Shown here in pieces: positions 11,181 through 23,125 of a stretch of DNA of 64,000 nucleotides. Source of the stretch: Puccinia triticina (lineage: Eukaryota; Basidiomycota; Pucciniomycetes; Pucciniales; Pucciniaceae). Within the stretch, counting starts at the first letter, position 1; the number at the start of each line of letters is the position of its first letter. The DNA lies in contig NC_070572.1 of assembly GCF_026914185.1 (NCBI RefSeq), positions 4,836,001 to 4,900,000 on the forward strand. Direction: 5' to 3'. Made by a program: the position numbers and the translations under genes. Below the pieces are notes generated by a model. That model had not been told where the DNA came from. It worked only from the letters and a program-made list of their open reading frames with translations, and made no database searches.

Positions 11181-12359
11181 TACACTACGGGTGCACCCAG
11201 ACGGCAATCCAACGTCGGATACAACCTGTCTGACCAACCAGGGATCAAGCAGCAATCCGACGTTGGGAGGAAAAGTGACGGACAGGTCGGCCTGACCCTG
11301 ACGTCAGCATTGAGGGTCGGATTGACCCTGACGTCTTCCCCGGGGTCGGATTGACCCTGACGTCAGGATTTTTTCCTCCCCAAGCAGAAGCCGTTGGGGC
11401 AGTCGGGCTGACCCCGACGGCGGGGTGGGTGTCGGGCTGCCCCTGCTGAGATGGCCGGGTAAAAACAGGGTGAGGGTGGGGTTGATCCCACAACCTGGTA
11501 CGCCTGGCAGGGGGGCCGGGCTGACTGCAGAGGGGACCTCTCCGCCGGCTGCACTATCGAGCCATTATCAATACCTGTAAACATAAAAACATGTTAGCAA
11601 AGTTCTCAAAGATCACCCCCCATTGGAGGAAGTCCCTGAGTGAAATTTTAGACAAGTCAGCAAGGCATCTTTTTTTTTCTTTTTTTTTCTTGGTGTGGAT
11701 GCTATGTAGATGCTCTTGTGCATCTTGTGGTGTAGGTTGAGGACCACTTTTTTTGAGTGGTTTCTTGAACTTCGCCGACGGACAAAATGGTCCGACTGGA
11801 CGAAAACCGGTTGGATTGACTGGCCCGATAGCCTTGTCAGACAAGTCGGTTTATTTCCTTCGATAGCCGACTGCCTGACGAAGTTTTGGGCAAGCCGACG
11901 CTCCTGCCCCAGCCATTGGGACTGTCGGCTTGATCCATGCGGCGAGCCGACCATGCTGACCGGGGAATCGGCACAGTCGGGCTGCCCTTCCTGTCGGGAA
12001 GGGCAGTCCGGCGTCTATTTGGCTTCGTCGGACAGGTCAGTCTGACCTTGTCAGACAGGTCGGCATTTTTACTTAAAAGTCCGACCGTCTGATGACCTCT
12101 CGGACGAGCCAACTCTCCTGCCCTGGCCGTCGGGACTTTCGGCTTGATCCATGCGGCGAGCCGACCATGCTGACCGGGGCATCGGCACGGTCGGGCTGCC
12201 CTTCCTGTTGGGAAGGGCAGTCCGGCGTCTATTTGGCTTCGTCAGACAGGTCGGTCTGACCTGCTGAAAAGTTAGACATCAGCTCAGCTGGGCCGACCTG
12301 AATCTGATGTTGGGGGCAATTTGACGTCGGCCACCTTTTACAAGTGGAGCCGTGGTGTA
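11181..12359. mobile_element. TIR element with internal 214 bp tandem duplication
   Basis: Ends TACACTACGG at 11181 and CCGTGGTGTA at 12359 are inverted repeats with one mismatch, and GTCGGA/GACGTC words recur inside both ends. 11901-12058 and 12115-12262 are near-identical copies 214 bp apart. Rich in short inverted words such as GGTCGGTCTGACC. No transposase and no convincing target duplication seen. Confidence 0.55.
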
Positions 12360-12404
12360 GCCACCCCAATTCTGAGCTCAATGGGTTGGGTGACCTAGCT
12401 TAGC

Positions 12405-12556
12405 ACAAGTGCTCCAGCACTGTTAATAGTGGCTCCAGCACTGTTCATAGTGCCTCCATCACTGTTAATACTTCCTCCAGCACTGTTCATATGCATAGTT
12501 CCTCTGGCAGCACTGTTAATAGTGGCTCTGGCACTGTTAATAGCACCTCAAAAAGG
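12405..12556. repeat. Short tandem repeat, CACTGTTAATAG unit
   Basis: About seven imperfect copies of a 20-30 bp unit containing GGCTCCAGCACTGTTAATAG. Confidence 0.75.
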
Positions 12557-12798
12557 TGCTAGTGCCACTATTATATTAACAATGCTGGAAGAAGCTGTAA
12601 CAGAGGCACTGCTATTGCAATCTAGTTCAGCTGCACACAATAAAATAACAAAGATTCCAAGCTATGAAAAGGATAATTTATTTCAGTGGAACCAAATATT
12701 CTCACAGCCCATGTGATTTTCCCCTATTCTATTTCTTAATTTCTCTCCTATAAAGTAGAGAACATTTTGGGAAGAATTTGAGTTACCTCAAATGCGTT

Positions 12799-13742
12799 GT
12801 GGTGATTTATATAGGCGAGTGTGGTAGAATGTCCACTCAGGGATAGCATGGGCGGGAATGCACAGAGCGGCGCAGGCAGAGTGCTTTCCGGTGACATGAG
12901 CACTGAGGATGATGTCAGAAAAGCACACTAGGAAAGCTTACGGAAAGTCATGCGCAGACCGGAATGCATGGATTGCGGATTTTGGATTGGGTATTCAGAT
13001 TGGAGCGGAAAAGACAGGGCTGGACTGCGGCGGACTACACATGTGAACTGGTAGCAGCAGTGCGTCAGCAGCTGAGCCACAACAGCGAAGCGGGTTCCAC
13101 CAGCGGGTGGAGCCGGGGTGGAGGCGGTGGCAAGAGACCGACTGGCGGGGGCTAGACAGAGGACGGTGGGAGGTCAAGCGTCGGAGATGAGCGGAGTCTG
13201 GGAGAGTGACGTGCGGAAGAGCGGGCGGAGCTGGAGGACTAGTGCGGGAAAGCGTCAGATGTGCGGGATCGGGTGGGGATGGTGTGGTGATTTATATAGG
13301 CGCGCGTGGTAGAATGTCCACTCGGGGATAGCGCGGGTGGGAATGCACAGAGCGGCTCAGGCAGAGTGCATTCCGGTGACATAAGCACTGAGGATGATGT
13401 CAAGAAAGCGCTCTAGGAAAGCTTACGGAAAGTCACGCGCGGACCGGAATGCACGGATTGCGGATTGGGTATTTGGATTGGAGCGGAAAAGACAGGGCTG
13501 GACTGCGGCGGACTACACACGTGGACTGGTAGCAGTGGCGCGTCAGCGGGTGAGCCACAACAGCCAAAGCGGGTGGAACCGGGGTGGAGGTGGTGACAAG
13601 AGACCAACTGGTGGGGGCTAGACAGAGGACGGTGGGAGATCAAGCATCGGAGAGGAGCGGAGTCTGGGAAAGTGATGTGCAGAAGAGCGGGCAGAGCTGG
13701 AGGACTAGTGCAGGAAAGTGTCAGACGTGCGGGATTGGGTGG
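12799..13742. repeat. Two tandem copies of a ~484 bp unit
   Basis: 12799-13282 and 13283-13742 both start GTGGTGATTTATATAGGCG and stay similar to near the end, the second carrying a small deletion. The TATATAGG word suggests an LTR promoter piece. Open frames inside are short and repeat with the unit. Confidence 0.8.
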
Positions 13743-14337
13743 GAACAGCAATGTGCGTGGAGGGAAGGACAGGAAAAGGGGGCTCATGGATTTTTCTCTT
13801 CTTTTTTTGGGGGGGGGGATCCGATTATCCTATTATCTTATGGATTACTCAGATTATTGTACTTACACTTACAGCCGTACTAGAGTTATTAGGAGATATA
13901 TTTGTGACTTTACCCTTACTTTTCAAAGGAACTTGCGTATTCTGTGCTTACGGAGTGCGGAGCTTTATTCACTTGTGGATTATTACGCTATAGATCAGGC
14001 TCAGAGAGAAGCGCTGAAGGCTAGCAGATAGTAGCAGTGCGGAGCCAAGTTACCGACAATCACACAGCCCGGACACTAATATTCTTGAAGGAGGCGGTCA
14101 GCGGACATTTCCACCGACTAACCAGCTTTTATTCTCACAATGGCGATGTGCGTGGAGGGAAGGACGGGAAAAAAGGCTCAGGGATTTCTCTTTCGGGATC
14201 CTTATCCTATTATCCTATCATCAGGGGAATTACTCATTATTGTACTTACAACTTACAGACGTACAAGAGTATTAGGAGATATATTTGTGACCTTATCTTT
14301 TACTTTCAGAAGTGACTTGCGGATTCTGTGCTTACGG

Positions 14338-17092
14338 TGTAAGACTCAAAAGGTGTTGTGAGACCCTTTTGCTGAATGGCGAAAGGTATGGATGAGGTGC
14401 AAGCTCTGCCTTTCTGTATATCAGAAAACAAGACCACCAAGGTAAGCTTGGCAATTTATTTTGTGATAGGATATGTTCAAAGATGAGATATATAAGAGGA
14501 TTGTTGTTGATGTCCGGGGTTGACGGGGTTACTGATGTATGAGATAGGTGACGGTGACTTGATGTCTCAAGTGGGGCTTTCACCTAGGTCCTTGGCCTGG
14601 GGGTATATAAGTTCAGAAAGTGAGGAGTGATGAGGGTGAGAGGTAAAAGAAATATTTTTGATGATTTGAATTGCTAAGTGAAGCCGACACACTTTGAAAG
14701 AAACAAGTTAGAAGAGTAGAACAAGAAATAAAGTAGAGAAACTTGAGACCAACATTTAGAGCAACAGAGATGTGAGGTGAGGCAGGGCTTGAAGAATGGA
14801 CTCGGAGGGAAGAACAAGGAATGGACAGAAGACTGTGTAGAGTTTGTTAGTTTGAGAGTTTGAGATGTGTTTTATGAGAAGCAGGATCTCACCAGACAGA
14901 AAGGACTTGAGTTCGGAGGAAGAAGATAGAAAAGAAAATAAGAGTAAAGAGAAGAGAGGAGTGAAGCGAGGATAGTTGAGGAGTATGAGTGTCGAGATTG
15001 AAAGGGAGGATTTGAACAGATAGTCGATTGATCTTGAGGTGGTTGATTGAGGTGGGTAATTGAAGAGGAGCTGTCACAGGTGTGACAGTGTTGTGATTTT
15101 TACAAGAAGGAGCTAAGCTCAACCGGGAGTGGAACCGGGGACTGGTTACTGGTGAAAGGTGTGTGACTGAGTGGTGATATAAATTTCAAATAAAGTGTGA
15201 AAGTTATGTGAAACTGAGTGGTGATATGAGCGGATAACTGTGATATGGATAGAGTATAATATGAGTGATAGGTGAGTAGGGAATATAGACCGCCGGATGG
15301 CATGAGGAGGGAACAACTGGCAGGCAGAGGCCTCCTTATATAGACAATGATGAGGGAATTTAGCTCCAGGGGGACAGCTTTGAGGGAATTTGGCTGGTGA
15401 GAAAGTACAACTGAGGGAATTTAGCTAGACTATCTACAATGTGTCCCTTTGATATGCAAACAGGATCATATATATTCATACAAGGATTTTCCAAGATCAA
15501 AGATATGCAAATGGGAAACAAACATACACTGTGAAAAAAACTCAAGAAATTAGTGTCAGTTGACATGCAATAACTTTGATATTACTTTGATTTGAACCTG
15601 GGTTCTTCCCTGTTCATTCCATGATTCTTCCAGACTAGATATTTTCCATGTTCATTCCATCATCAAAAGATGTAGTGCATGCACCTATGAATGGGTTATG
15701 CTTGCATGAAAGGGGTATTTCCACATGAAAGGAATAACATCAAAACTGTATTCACACATGAAAGGGATATGTACGCATGAAAGGGATATGTACGCATGAA
15801 AGGGATATGTACGCATGAAAGGGATATGTACGCATGAAAGGGATATGTACGCATGAAAGGGATATGTACGCATGAAAGGGATATGTACGCATGAAAGGGA
15901 TATGTACGCATGAAAGGGATATGTACGCATGAAAGGGATATGTACACATGAAAGGGGAATGTGAAAAGGTGTATTTACACATAAAAGGGATATTTTCACA
16001 TGATGAAAGGGGTATGTGCACATGTAAGGGGTATTCATGAAAGGGATATGTATACATCAACGGGGTATGTGAAAATGAAAGGGTTACGTACACATCATGA
16101 AAGGGGTTTGTACACATCAAAGGGGCATGTAAAAATGAAAGAGGTATTCATGCATGATGAAAGGGGTGCATGCACAGGAAAGGTGTGAATATGAAAGGGG
16201 TGTGCACATGAAAGGGATATATACACATGAAATGGGTATTTGCACACAAAAGGGATATGTGCACATGAAAGCGGTATGTGATGAAAGGGGTACGTGCACA
16301 TGTAAGGGGTATTCATGAAAGGGATATGTATACATCAAAGGGTTATGTGAAACAAAGGGTTACGTACACATGATGAAAGGAGTTTGTACACATCAAAGGG
16401 GCGTGTGAAAATGAAAGAGTTATGCATGCATGATGAAAGGGGTGCATGCACAGCAAAGGTGTGAATATAAAAGGGGTGTGCACATGAAAGGGATATATAC
16501 ACATGAAATGAGTATTTGCACACAAAAGGGATGTGTGCACTTGAAAGGGGTAGGGGAACATGAAAGGGGGATTGCACAGGTCTCAACTGAGTATCTTGAA
16601 ACCTGTGCTAAGTTTTTTGTAGTTCAGAATTAGCTTGCATAAATTAGGCAATGTGCAAAGATTGCAGGGTAGAAGAAAATTGGCATTCATGGGTATGATC
16701 CTTGTTCTAATTGAGGATTAACTTGAGTATGCTGGAGGTCAACTGACAGCAGTTTCTTGAGTTTTTTTCATAGTGATATGCAAGGGGAAAATAGGAGGTG
16801 AGGACTGATAAAAGGAAGGAAGAAAAGTAATTCATGTGCCGTATGCATTATGCCAAGTATGGTAGCCAAGAGTTGAGTCTGTGTGTGAACCCACTCAGAC
16901 TGGTGCGTGAAAGGGGTGATTTGCGTATCTTCTGATCCGGTAGAGATATGAGAGTGGTTTCAGTGGGTGACTAGGGGTTATTTTGGTCCTAGATTCCATT
17001 TCTGATTTCCATTTGGCTGTATCTTGAGGCGTTTTGTGAGTACACATAAAAGTTTGAATTTTTCTCCTACAAACACAGGAATAATGACCACA
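14338..17092 (-). mobile_element. Solo LTR (2.75 kb) carrying a minisatellite
   Basis: Begins TGTAAGACTCAAAAGG and ends AATGACCACA, flanked by ACGG on both sides (14334-14337, 17093-17096). The start, the CTTTTGCTGAA word, the GAGGGAATTTAGCT repeats near 15350-15430 and an inverted TATATAAGG near 15335 match the LTRs of Gypsy-2 read on the other strand. The excess length over the ~1.06 kb relatives is largely the tandem array at 15755-16570. No coding region. Confidence 0.75.
15755..16570. repeat. Minisatellite, 19 bp unit
   Basis: About ten perfect copies of GCATGAAAGGGATATGTAC (15755-15955) followed by some 600 bp of degenerate copies (ATGAAAGGGGTATGTGCAC types). Because 19 is not a multiple of three and the unit lacks stops on the minus strand, all three minus frames stay open and encode the same 19-residue period; these are not genes. 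Confidence 0.92.
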
Positions 17093-17283
17093 ACGGAGTG
17101 CGGAACTTTATTCACTTGCGGATTATTACGCTATAGATCAGTCTCAGAGAGGAGCGCTGAAGGCTAGCGGATAGTAGCAGTGCGGAGCCAAGTCACCAAC
17201 AATCACACAGCCTGTACACCAATATTCTTGAAGAAGGCAATTAGCGGACATTTCCACCAACTTACCAGCTTTTATTCTCACAG

Positions 17284-18324
17284 CGTAAAACAGAAAACTT
17301 CAGAGTAAAACTCAGACCACATTTTTTGGATGGCCACATTATGATAAGGTGGTTTGCACACCTTTGGGCTATTCAAAAGCTTTCATGATTTCTACTACTG
17401 ATCTGAAGAATAAACCATTTCTGCACACATCCAAAATGAGAACACTAGATCTATGAATTGCTAAGAGGTTCGATGAAATGAATATTTTGTTTTATCATTA
17501 GCCCTGGCAATTTCTAGTTCTTGTCTCTTTTGCCAGCAAAGAATTTTTTTTTTTATTTCTTCAGTTTAATAGCTCTATACATCAAAGGCTTACTAATTTC
17601 AAGGTAGGAGCCATAATGAGTCATTGTAGGAGTTGTTTTAAACAGATCTGGTGGAAAACAGATCTGGTGGAAAACAGATCTGGTGGATATTTAGTGTGGT
17701 GTTCAACTGATTTACTTGCCCATAACAGCTTGATGATGCCCGGAGATGTTCCAAAGTCATTCTCACAATTAAATTCAGGAAATCAAAAGGCATGTCCTGG
17801 AGCTGAGCTTTCAGGGGAAATTGGAAGGCCTGTTGATGGGTTTATGTAGCTGAATAGACCGTATGTCCATGGGTTCAAGTCATCATCCTTGTGAGGGTTG
17901 TTTGAAAAGTTTGAATGAATTACAATTGCACTAGAGAAGATTCTGCACAGTCTTGTTTGAATTCATTCCATTTGCTGTTTGACCAACTTGGGATATCAAA
18001 TGATTTCATAATATTGGCATTTTCCTGGAAAAATTGCTTCAAAAAATGTTGGACTCAGTGACATAGAAATTGGTTATGGTACTGGAGCTGATCCCAGCGT
18101 CTGTTATCATCATCCAAGACTGCTAGAGGAAGATTGTGCTGGCGCGCATACGTGCCTGCATATGCAAAAATATGAATAGATTAGATAAAACATTCATTGT
18201 GAGCCTGTGTCTCTTATGTGACAGCAGGACACAAGGAAATATAGGGGAAATGTTGGGATTTCTTGGGACAAAGAAATACAAACATAGAGAGAGAGAAAGA
18301 GAGAAGATCAGGCCTAGACTTTAA
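17284..18324. other. No recognisable gene
   Basis: AT-rich; contains three tandem copies of a 17 bp unit AACAGATCTGGTGGAAA at 17640-17690 and a GA-rich tract at 18286-18307. Confidence 0.4.
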
Positions 18325-18474
18325 GGCCCCGTTTGGAGCCAATATAATTGCGTGATATAATCTGGAATTTTGTGACATCTGATCAAGTTTTGGCGGACCT
18401 GATCAGATGTCACATAGGATGTCAGGCAAAAAAACTCATATATTGCTGGTATTATATTGGCTGCAAATGGGGCC
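18325..18474. mobile_element. Harbinger-type MITE, 150 bp
   Basis: Terminal inverted repeats GGCCCCGTTTGGAGCC and GGCTGCAAATGGGGCC (14 of 16 match), flanked by TAA on both sides (18322-18324, 18475-18477). Central hairpin GTGACATCTGATCA / TGATCAGATGTCAC. Confidence 0.8.
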
Positions 18475-18477
18475 TAA

Positions 18478-19199
18478 GTCTTTCAATAAATGATATGGGC
18501 TATTCTCAACCTGGAAAATTTGGATGCCAGCTGTGCCAGGCCAAAAGAGAGCAACAGCATCCACTCACAACAAGGAAACATTGGTGGGATTCAGAATTAG
18601 GGTTACTACTCTGCTCTGGTTTTATAGGTCTTAACCAGAGATAACCTTTTGATCTTTGATGATTGAAAGAGTTGAGAGAAGCTGGTGAAGAGAATTCTGG
18701 AGCAACAGAGTTTCACTCTGAGATAAACAAGACCAGTGAAAGAGGGTACTACTGTCAATATCCTGTGGTGATACTGGGAGTGAAGTGGTATCTGGTTTAG
18801 TGATCCTGGGTGTCTCTGGGGTGTGGTTCTGGTGTGCTGAAGTCTGTAGATCCTACTCAGGCATGGGGGATCCTGACTTTGTAAATTTTCAGAGTTTGCT
18901 TACATAATTACATATGTACAGGTGGTTGGGGCGCCTTGTAGTGCTGCCACGTCACATCTGCGCATGCACGCCACAACTCAAGAACTCAGGGAAGGATTAG
19001 AGTTACAAAGAAGTAGAGCATAACAGTTTGGACCCATTGCTAGGTACCCGGCACCCGCCGGGCAGTGCTGGGTGCCTGTTTCTTTGTGAAACGTGGGGGG
19101 GTACCTGGGTACTGCTTGAGGTACCTGCTCAAGTGCCTTGCAATGCGGCAGGGGCTGGAGACCGTGCCTAATACATCACACCCCGAAAGCCAGACTTTG
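18478..19199. other. No recognisable gene
   Basis: No long open frame or motif. 19040-19140 is another GGTACC-rich GC tract bordering the hairpin array that follows. Confidence 0.4.
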
Positions 19200-19560
19200 A
19201 CCATCTCACCTAGAAAAATCCACACCTCTTGGCGAGCTGGATTTGTACCAGCTCGCCGAGAGGAATGCCTCCCTTCCGGTGAGCTGGAATTTGACCAGCT
19301 CGCCAAGCAAAATCTACAACTCTTGGCAAGAACTCCATCTTGCCAAGGGGTATGTCTCTTGGCGAGCTGGTCAAAGTCCAGCTCGCCGAAAGGAATACAC
19401 ACCTCCTGGCGAGCTGAATTTTTACACCAGCTCGCCAAGGGTGTTTTTCCCGGTGAGCTGGTCAAAGCCCAGTCCGCCGAGAGGTGTGCATTCATCTAGG
19501 CAAGCTGGAATTTGACCAGCTTACCAAGAGACATACCTCTTGGCAAGCTGGACTTGAGGG
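19200..19560. repeat. Hairpin-unit array, TTGGCGAGCTGG family
   Basis: Alternating TTGGCGAGCTGG and CCAGCTCGCCAA words, so that each 40-60 bp unit is an inverted repeat with a short loop. Several degenerate units. Both strands appear open because the units lack stops; no gene is supported. Confidence 0.8.
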
Positions 19561-20577
19561 AATTGGTGTCTAGGGATGGCACTTCACACCCGGTGTGGTA
19601 ACCCTGTTCCTGTTCATACTATCACCCTCATATCACCTAAACCCTTCATAAATACCTCATTATTACTTCATATTCAGGTTCTAAACCCCATTTTACCCCT
19701 AGTCACCCACTCATTTCACCTAGGATTTCCAAATGGATCAGCAGTTATTGGCATGTATAGTTTTGGCAGGCATTTTCTTCACACATATCATTAGCATTAT
19801 TACATACATCATTCATTAGTATCATAGCTACATAGGACTGCAGATTATACATAACTTCATTACTCATTTTTCTCTTCATATGATATCAGCAGTACATTCC
19901 TTCATAGCTCTTGTAGTTATTATCAAATGCTCATCATTATTTCATCTTCCACATAGTTACCTTTCATGTACACTCCTTGGTAATTGCACCTTCATCATTA
20001 TTGCTCATCTTCAGATATTGTTACTATGTGCTCATCATGTATCACCCCCCTGTAGTACTTCTCACATATATAAACACCCCTCTAGATGTTGTATCCCCAT
20101 CATGCACTTTCTACTACATCCCCTCTGTAGCACCTTTTAAACATCACCCTTATATGCACTTTAACCCACTACACTTTGTATGCACTTTCCCCCACATACA
20201 CTCAGTAGCACCTTTACACACCTCACTTAGATAACATTTCACCCCTCTGAAATATATCCCCAGCATATACCTCATTACACATCTCAGAGTGACTCCCAAA
20301 AGAGCTTCTGCTTTTCCCCTTCTCACTTCTCCTCTCTCACTCAGTAGGATTGATACTCCTCAACTCATTAGTGTTAAAGCCATCTAAGTCAAAGAGAATC
20401 ATCAGCCACACCCTTTTCTTTTTCTTAGTGTAACCCTCTCTCCATCAGCATTAGTCAAGAGGGCAGCCTCACCAGCACCTGTAGCTTCTTCTACATTATT
20501 AGTAGTGTAGTTGACTATTTCCCCTCACAGCTCTTTCCTGATCTTTTAGGAGTTCCACACCGGGTACCCAGACAGAA
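19561..20577. other. No recognisable gene; pyrimidine-rich
   Basis: C/T- and CAT-rich tract, compositionally like the plus-strand LTR halves elsewhere in the window, but I could not delimit an LTR. Confidence 0.35.
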
Positions 20578-20752
20578 TTTCACTAAAATCAGACACCCGC
20601 ACCCACGGAGCAGGTACCTGGCAGGTACCCAGATGCAATTGGCCAGTAGTACTGGCCACTTGCACTTTCACTCAAATCAGACACCCACACCCACGGAGCG
20701 GTACCTGACAGGTACCCAGGTGCAATTGGCCAGTAGTACTGGCCACTTGCAC
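20578..20752. repeat. Direct duplication, ~87 bp unit
   Basis: 20578-20665 and 20666-20752 are near-identical (ATCAGACACCC ... GGTACC ... GGCCAGTAGTACTGGCCA). Each ends in the perfect palindrome TGGCCAGTAGTACTGGCCA apart from its centre. Confidence 0.8.
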
Positions 20753-21150
20753 GCAAACGGACAGGACACCCATTTTGTGTCCTGTCTGTATGCGTGCAAA
20801 CGTACAAGACAGCCCCAAACCTCTGTCCTGTCCGTTTGCGTGCAGGACAGAGGTGTTGAGGCTGTCCTGTTGGTTTTCACGTAAATGGACAGGACGATGA
20901 TGCTGGGGTCCTGTCCGTTTGCACGCAAACAGCCAGGACAAAGGTGTTGGCCGTCTCACGCAAACGGACAGGATAGCCCCAACACATCTGTCCTGCATGC
21001 AAACGGACAGGACGCCGATGTTGTGTCCTGTATGTTTGCACGGAAACAGACAGGACACCAATGTTTTGTCCTGTCCGTTTTCACACAAACGGACAGGATG
21101 GTGATGTTGTGTCCTGTCTGTTTGTGTGCAAACGGACAGGACTTGGGTGT
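20745..21150. repeat. Hairpin-unit array, GCAAACGGACAGGAC family
   Basis: Seven or so units in which GCAAACGGACAGGAC is followed after 12-20 bases by GTCCTGTCCGTTTGC. Unrelated in sequence to the array at 19200-19560 but with the same layout. Confidence 0.85.
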
Positions 21151-21281
21151 TGTGGCTGTTTTATGCCGTGATAGGGTTGCGACATCAGTCCCGGGATCAC
21201 CCAACCCCCCAAAGGGTCCCGGTTACCGCCCAAGGAGTACCCCTTTGCCATCTTTAGCCAGTACTGGGGTGCAATTGGCAA

Positions 21282-21590
21282 CTAGAGGCCAAGGCGGCTG
21301 CGCCGCTGCAGGGGTCACTGTCTGTAGTGTAATGATGCAATCTTCCTATGCATGCCACACCTCCAGGGAGCCCGCCTTATATCTACACACACTCCAACCA
21401 TTGTACCTAATGGGTGCGCCACTTTCAAAATGTCAACCAAATTTTATATATTTTTCCTGATGTCCCATCTCTCAATAAAATCCAGAGGGTATTCATTTTG
21501 AAAACAGTATGCTGGATAGAGCAAATGAACTGATGGATGGGAATTGTGAAGCCCCAGACACCGTGGTTCACACAACTGTCACAACTTGGA
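21282..21590 (-). mobile_element. Short Helitron-like element
   Basis: Read on the minus strand, the 3' end is GCGGCGCAGCCGCC, then a spacer and CTAG with T following; this closely matches the 3' end of the Helitron at 27023-30256. A candidate 5' end TCCAAGTT, preceded by A, lies at 21590 and shares eight bases with that Helitron's 5' end. No coding region. The 3' end is well supported, the 5' end less so. Confidence 0.6.
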
Positions 21591-21641
21591 TTACATCAGC
21601 CACAAGGACGACTACTTAGCGCTCACTTCCCCGCGTCCCAC

Positions 21642-21759
21642 CTAGCTCAGCAGAGAGAGCTGATTCCTCTCTCCTGAGCTAGGTAAGCTCTTATTTCATT
21701 CTCCCTTATCAACACCATTTTACATAGCAGAGAGAGCTGATTCCTCTCTCCTGAGCTAG
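21642..21759. repeat. Repeated hairpin CTAGCTCAG/CTGAGCTAG
   Basis: The stem-loop at 21642-21682 (CTAGCTCAG...CTGAGCTAG with inner AGAGAG/CTCTCT) recurs at 21725-21759, missing part of its left arm. Confidence 0.8.
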
Positions 21760-22478
21760 TAATAATAAACATAAGTGGTTCCTAGAACCTTTGCTTTGGC
21801 TTTGGCCTATTCACAGTCTGCTCAGTGAAGAGTCCTAACGGACTCTTACAGGAATTCAGGCAGAAAACCCCATGCTGTTATCCTATGGCAGGCTTTCTCT
21901 GAAAGACAATTGACATAACATGTCCCTGCTGATAAAATAGGAGGGAGGGCAGCGTGGAGGACCAACAGGTTGCAGGTGGTTGGGGACCTCAAAGGTGGTG
22001 GACAATATGGGCAAATCAGGTTACATACGCAGCTACATCTTGATCATGCTCAGTGCCCCAGCATGCTTGCCGGCCAGTCTGCGCGACGCCTTGTTTGGGA
22101 GCGAGTTTGTGTCCATAGGAGTGGGCTTGAAGCCAGCATGATCATTCACAGGACGGGAGAGCAGACACGGGTGCAAGTTGGGCATGGCATGGAAGGGACT
22201 GTTGGCAGCCGAGGGCGCGTGGCCAGGAACTTGTAGATTGTCATCTGGGACAAACAGATGATTGGGAAGCCCCCCCTGGCTGGCTTTGGCTGCGTTGACC
22301 GGGGATGGGCGTGTAGTTTGCATTACTGAACAATTGCGGGTGAAGCCAAGGAAGCAATGGAGTGGGTTTTAACCTGTCCGGCCATACATTAGCATCCAAT
22401 TCCTCAAAAACTCCGCCTGGTTATCTATCTACTAACTTTGTTTGTCACGGATTTTGTATAATGATAAAACAAATATAG
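21760..22478. other. No recognisable gene
   Basis: No long frame with recognisable content; short frames only. Confidence 0.35.
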
Positions 22479-22832
22479 GCTGACTATGGTGCAAAGCCAT
22501 TGGTACCTCAATCAGATGGTCAAGTGATTTGGTGTACCAAATTCAACACTCCTCAGTCAAGGATGCCAGGCAAGACCCTGAGATCAAAAGCAACCTTATC
22601 AATCCCACTCAGTGACCAAGACAGCTTCTTCATACATGGTCAGTGCAGCTTTGCCAAAGGTTGCATCTCCATCAGCACCACTGACTTGCAAGATATCCAG
22701 ATCCAGCTGGCCGCCTTGACCAACAATGAGGCCTTGATCAATCTGATGACGGTCTCTCATGTCAGTAGTAGCCCAGCTCAGAGTTTTGATCAGTTAAAAG
22801 TAAATCACCTGTCAGGTGGCAAGATCACATGA
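22479..22832 (+). CDS. Orphan exon-like open frame, unknown function
   Basis: Follows a good acceptor (AAATATAG) at 22478 and stays open for 117 codons to TGA at 22830-22832, with balanced amino-acid composition and protein-like stretches such as DLQDIQIQLAALTNNEAL. No in-frame ATG at the front, so it would be a last exon or a fragment. I recognise no family. It ends 300 bp before Gypsy-1, so the rest of a gene could have been displaced or be a transposon relic. Confidence 0.3.
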   Translation, partial: ADYGAKPLVPQSDGQVIWCTKFNTPQSRMPGKTLRSKATLSIPLSDQDSFFIHGQCSFAKGCISISTTDLQDIQIQLAALTNNEALINLMTVSHVSSSPAQSFDQLKVNHLSGGKIT

Positions 22833-23125
22833 AGAAGCATGGGTTTGATGACGAGTTGATCAAGCCAGGATAGTAAACTTTGAATTTTTGGGCCAGAGGG
22901 TCTGGATTAAGGTGGTTAAACTGTATGATGATTGAGAGGGACAAGCGGCTCTACAGGGATGAATTTGGTTGCAGAAATTTAGCGAACGCAGTGGAGAATC
23001 AAGCACCTGAGCTTGAGACAGACGGATAGGTGGTAATTTGGGTTGCTGTGAAGGAGCTCCTAATTTATCAAGAGTGGTCTTGATGAAAAAGTTGTGAATC
23101 CTACTGGACTGAGTGGCAATGTGTT
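22833..23125. other. Flank of Gypsy-1, no gene seen
   Basis: Non-coding flank ending in the 5 bp target GTGTT (23121-23125). Confidence 0.4.

Larger units (their letters stand above)
13749..17283. repeat. Second tandem duplication (~395 bp unit) split by an LTR
   Basis: Copy 1 is about 13749-14140. Copy 2 runs from about 14145 to 14337 and resumes at 17097-17283 after the LTR at 14338-17092. The two halves of copy 2 join exactly at the corresponding point of copy 1 (CTTACGG followed by AGTGCGG), which dates the LTR insertion after the duplication. Confidence 0.8.

Noticed and set aside
15755..15955. Regular repeat array resembling CRISPR
   Set aside because: There are no unique spacers; it is a plain tandem repeat in a eukaryotic LTR.
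15685..16188. Long repetitive open frames (PFHAYISLSC type) on the minus strand
   Set aside because: They follow from a 19 bp tandem unit without stops; the same peptide appears in all three frames, so coding is not supported.
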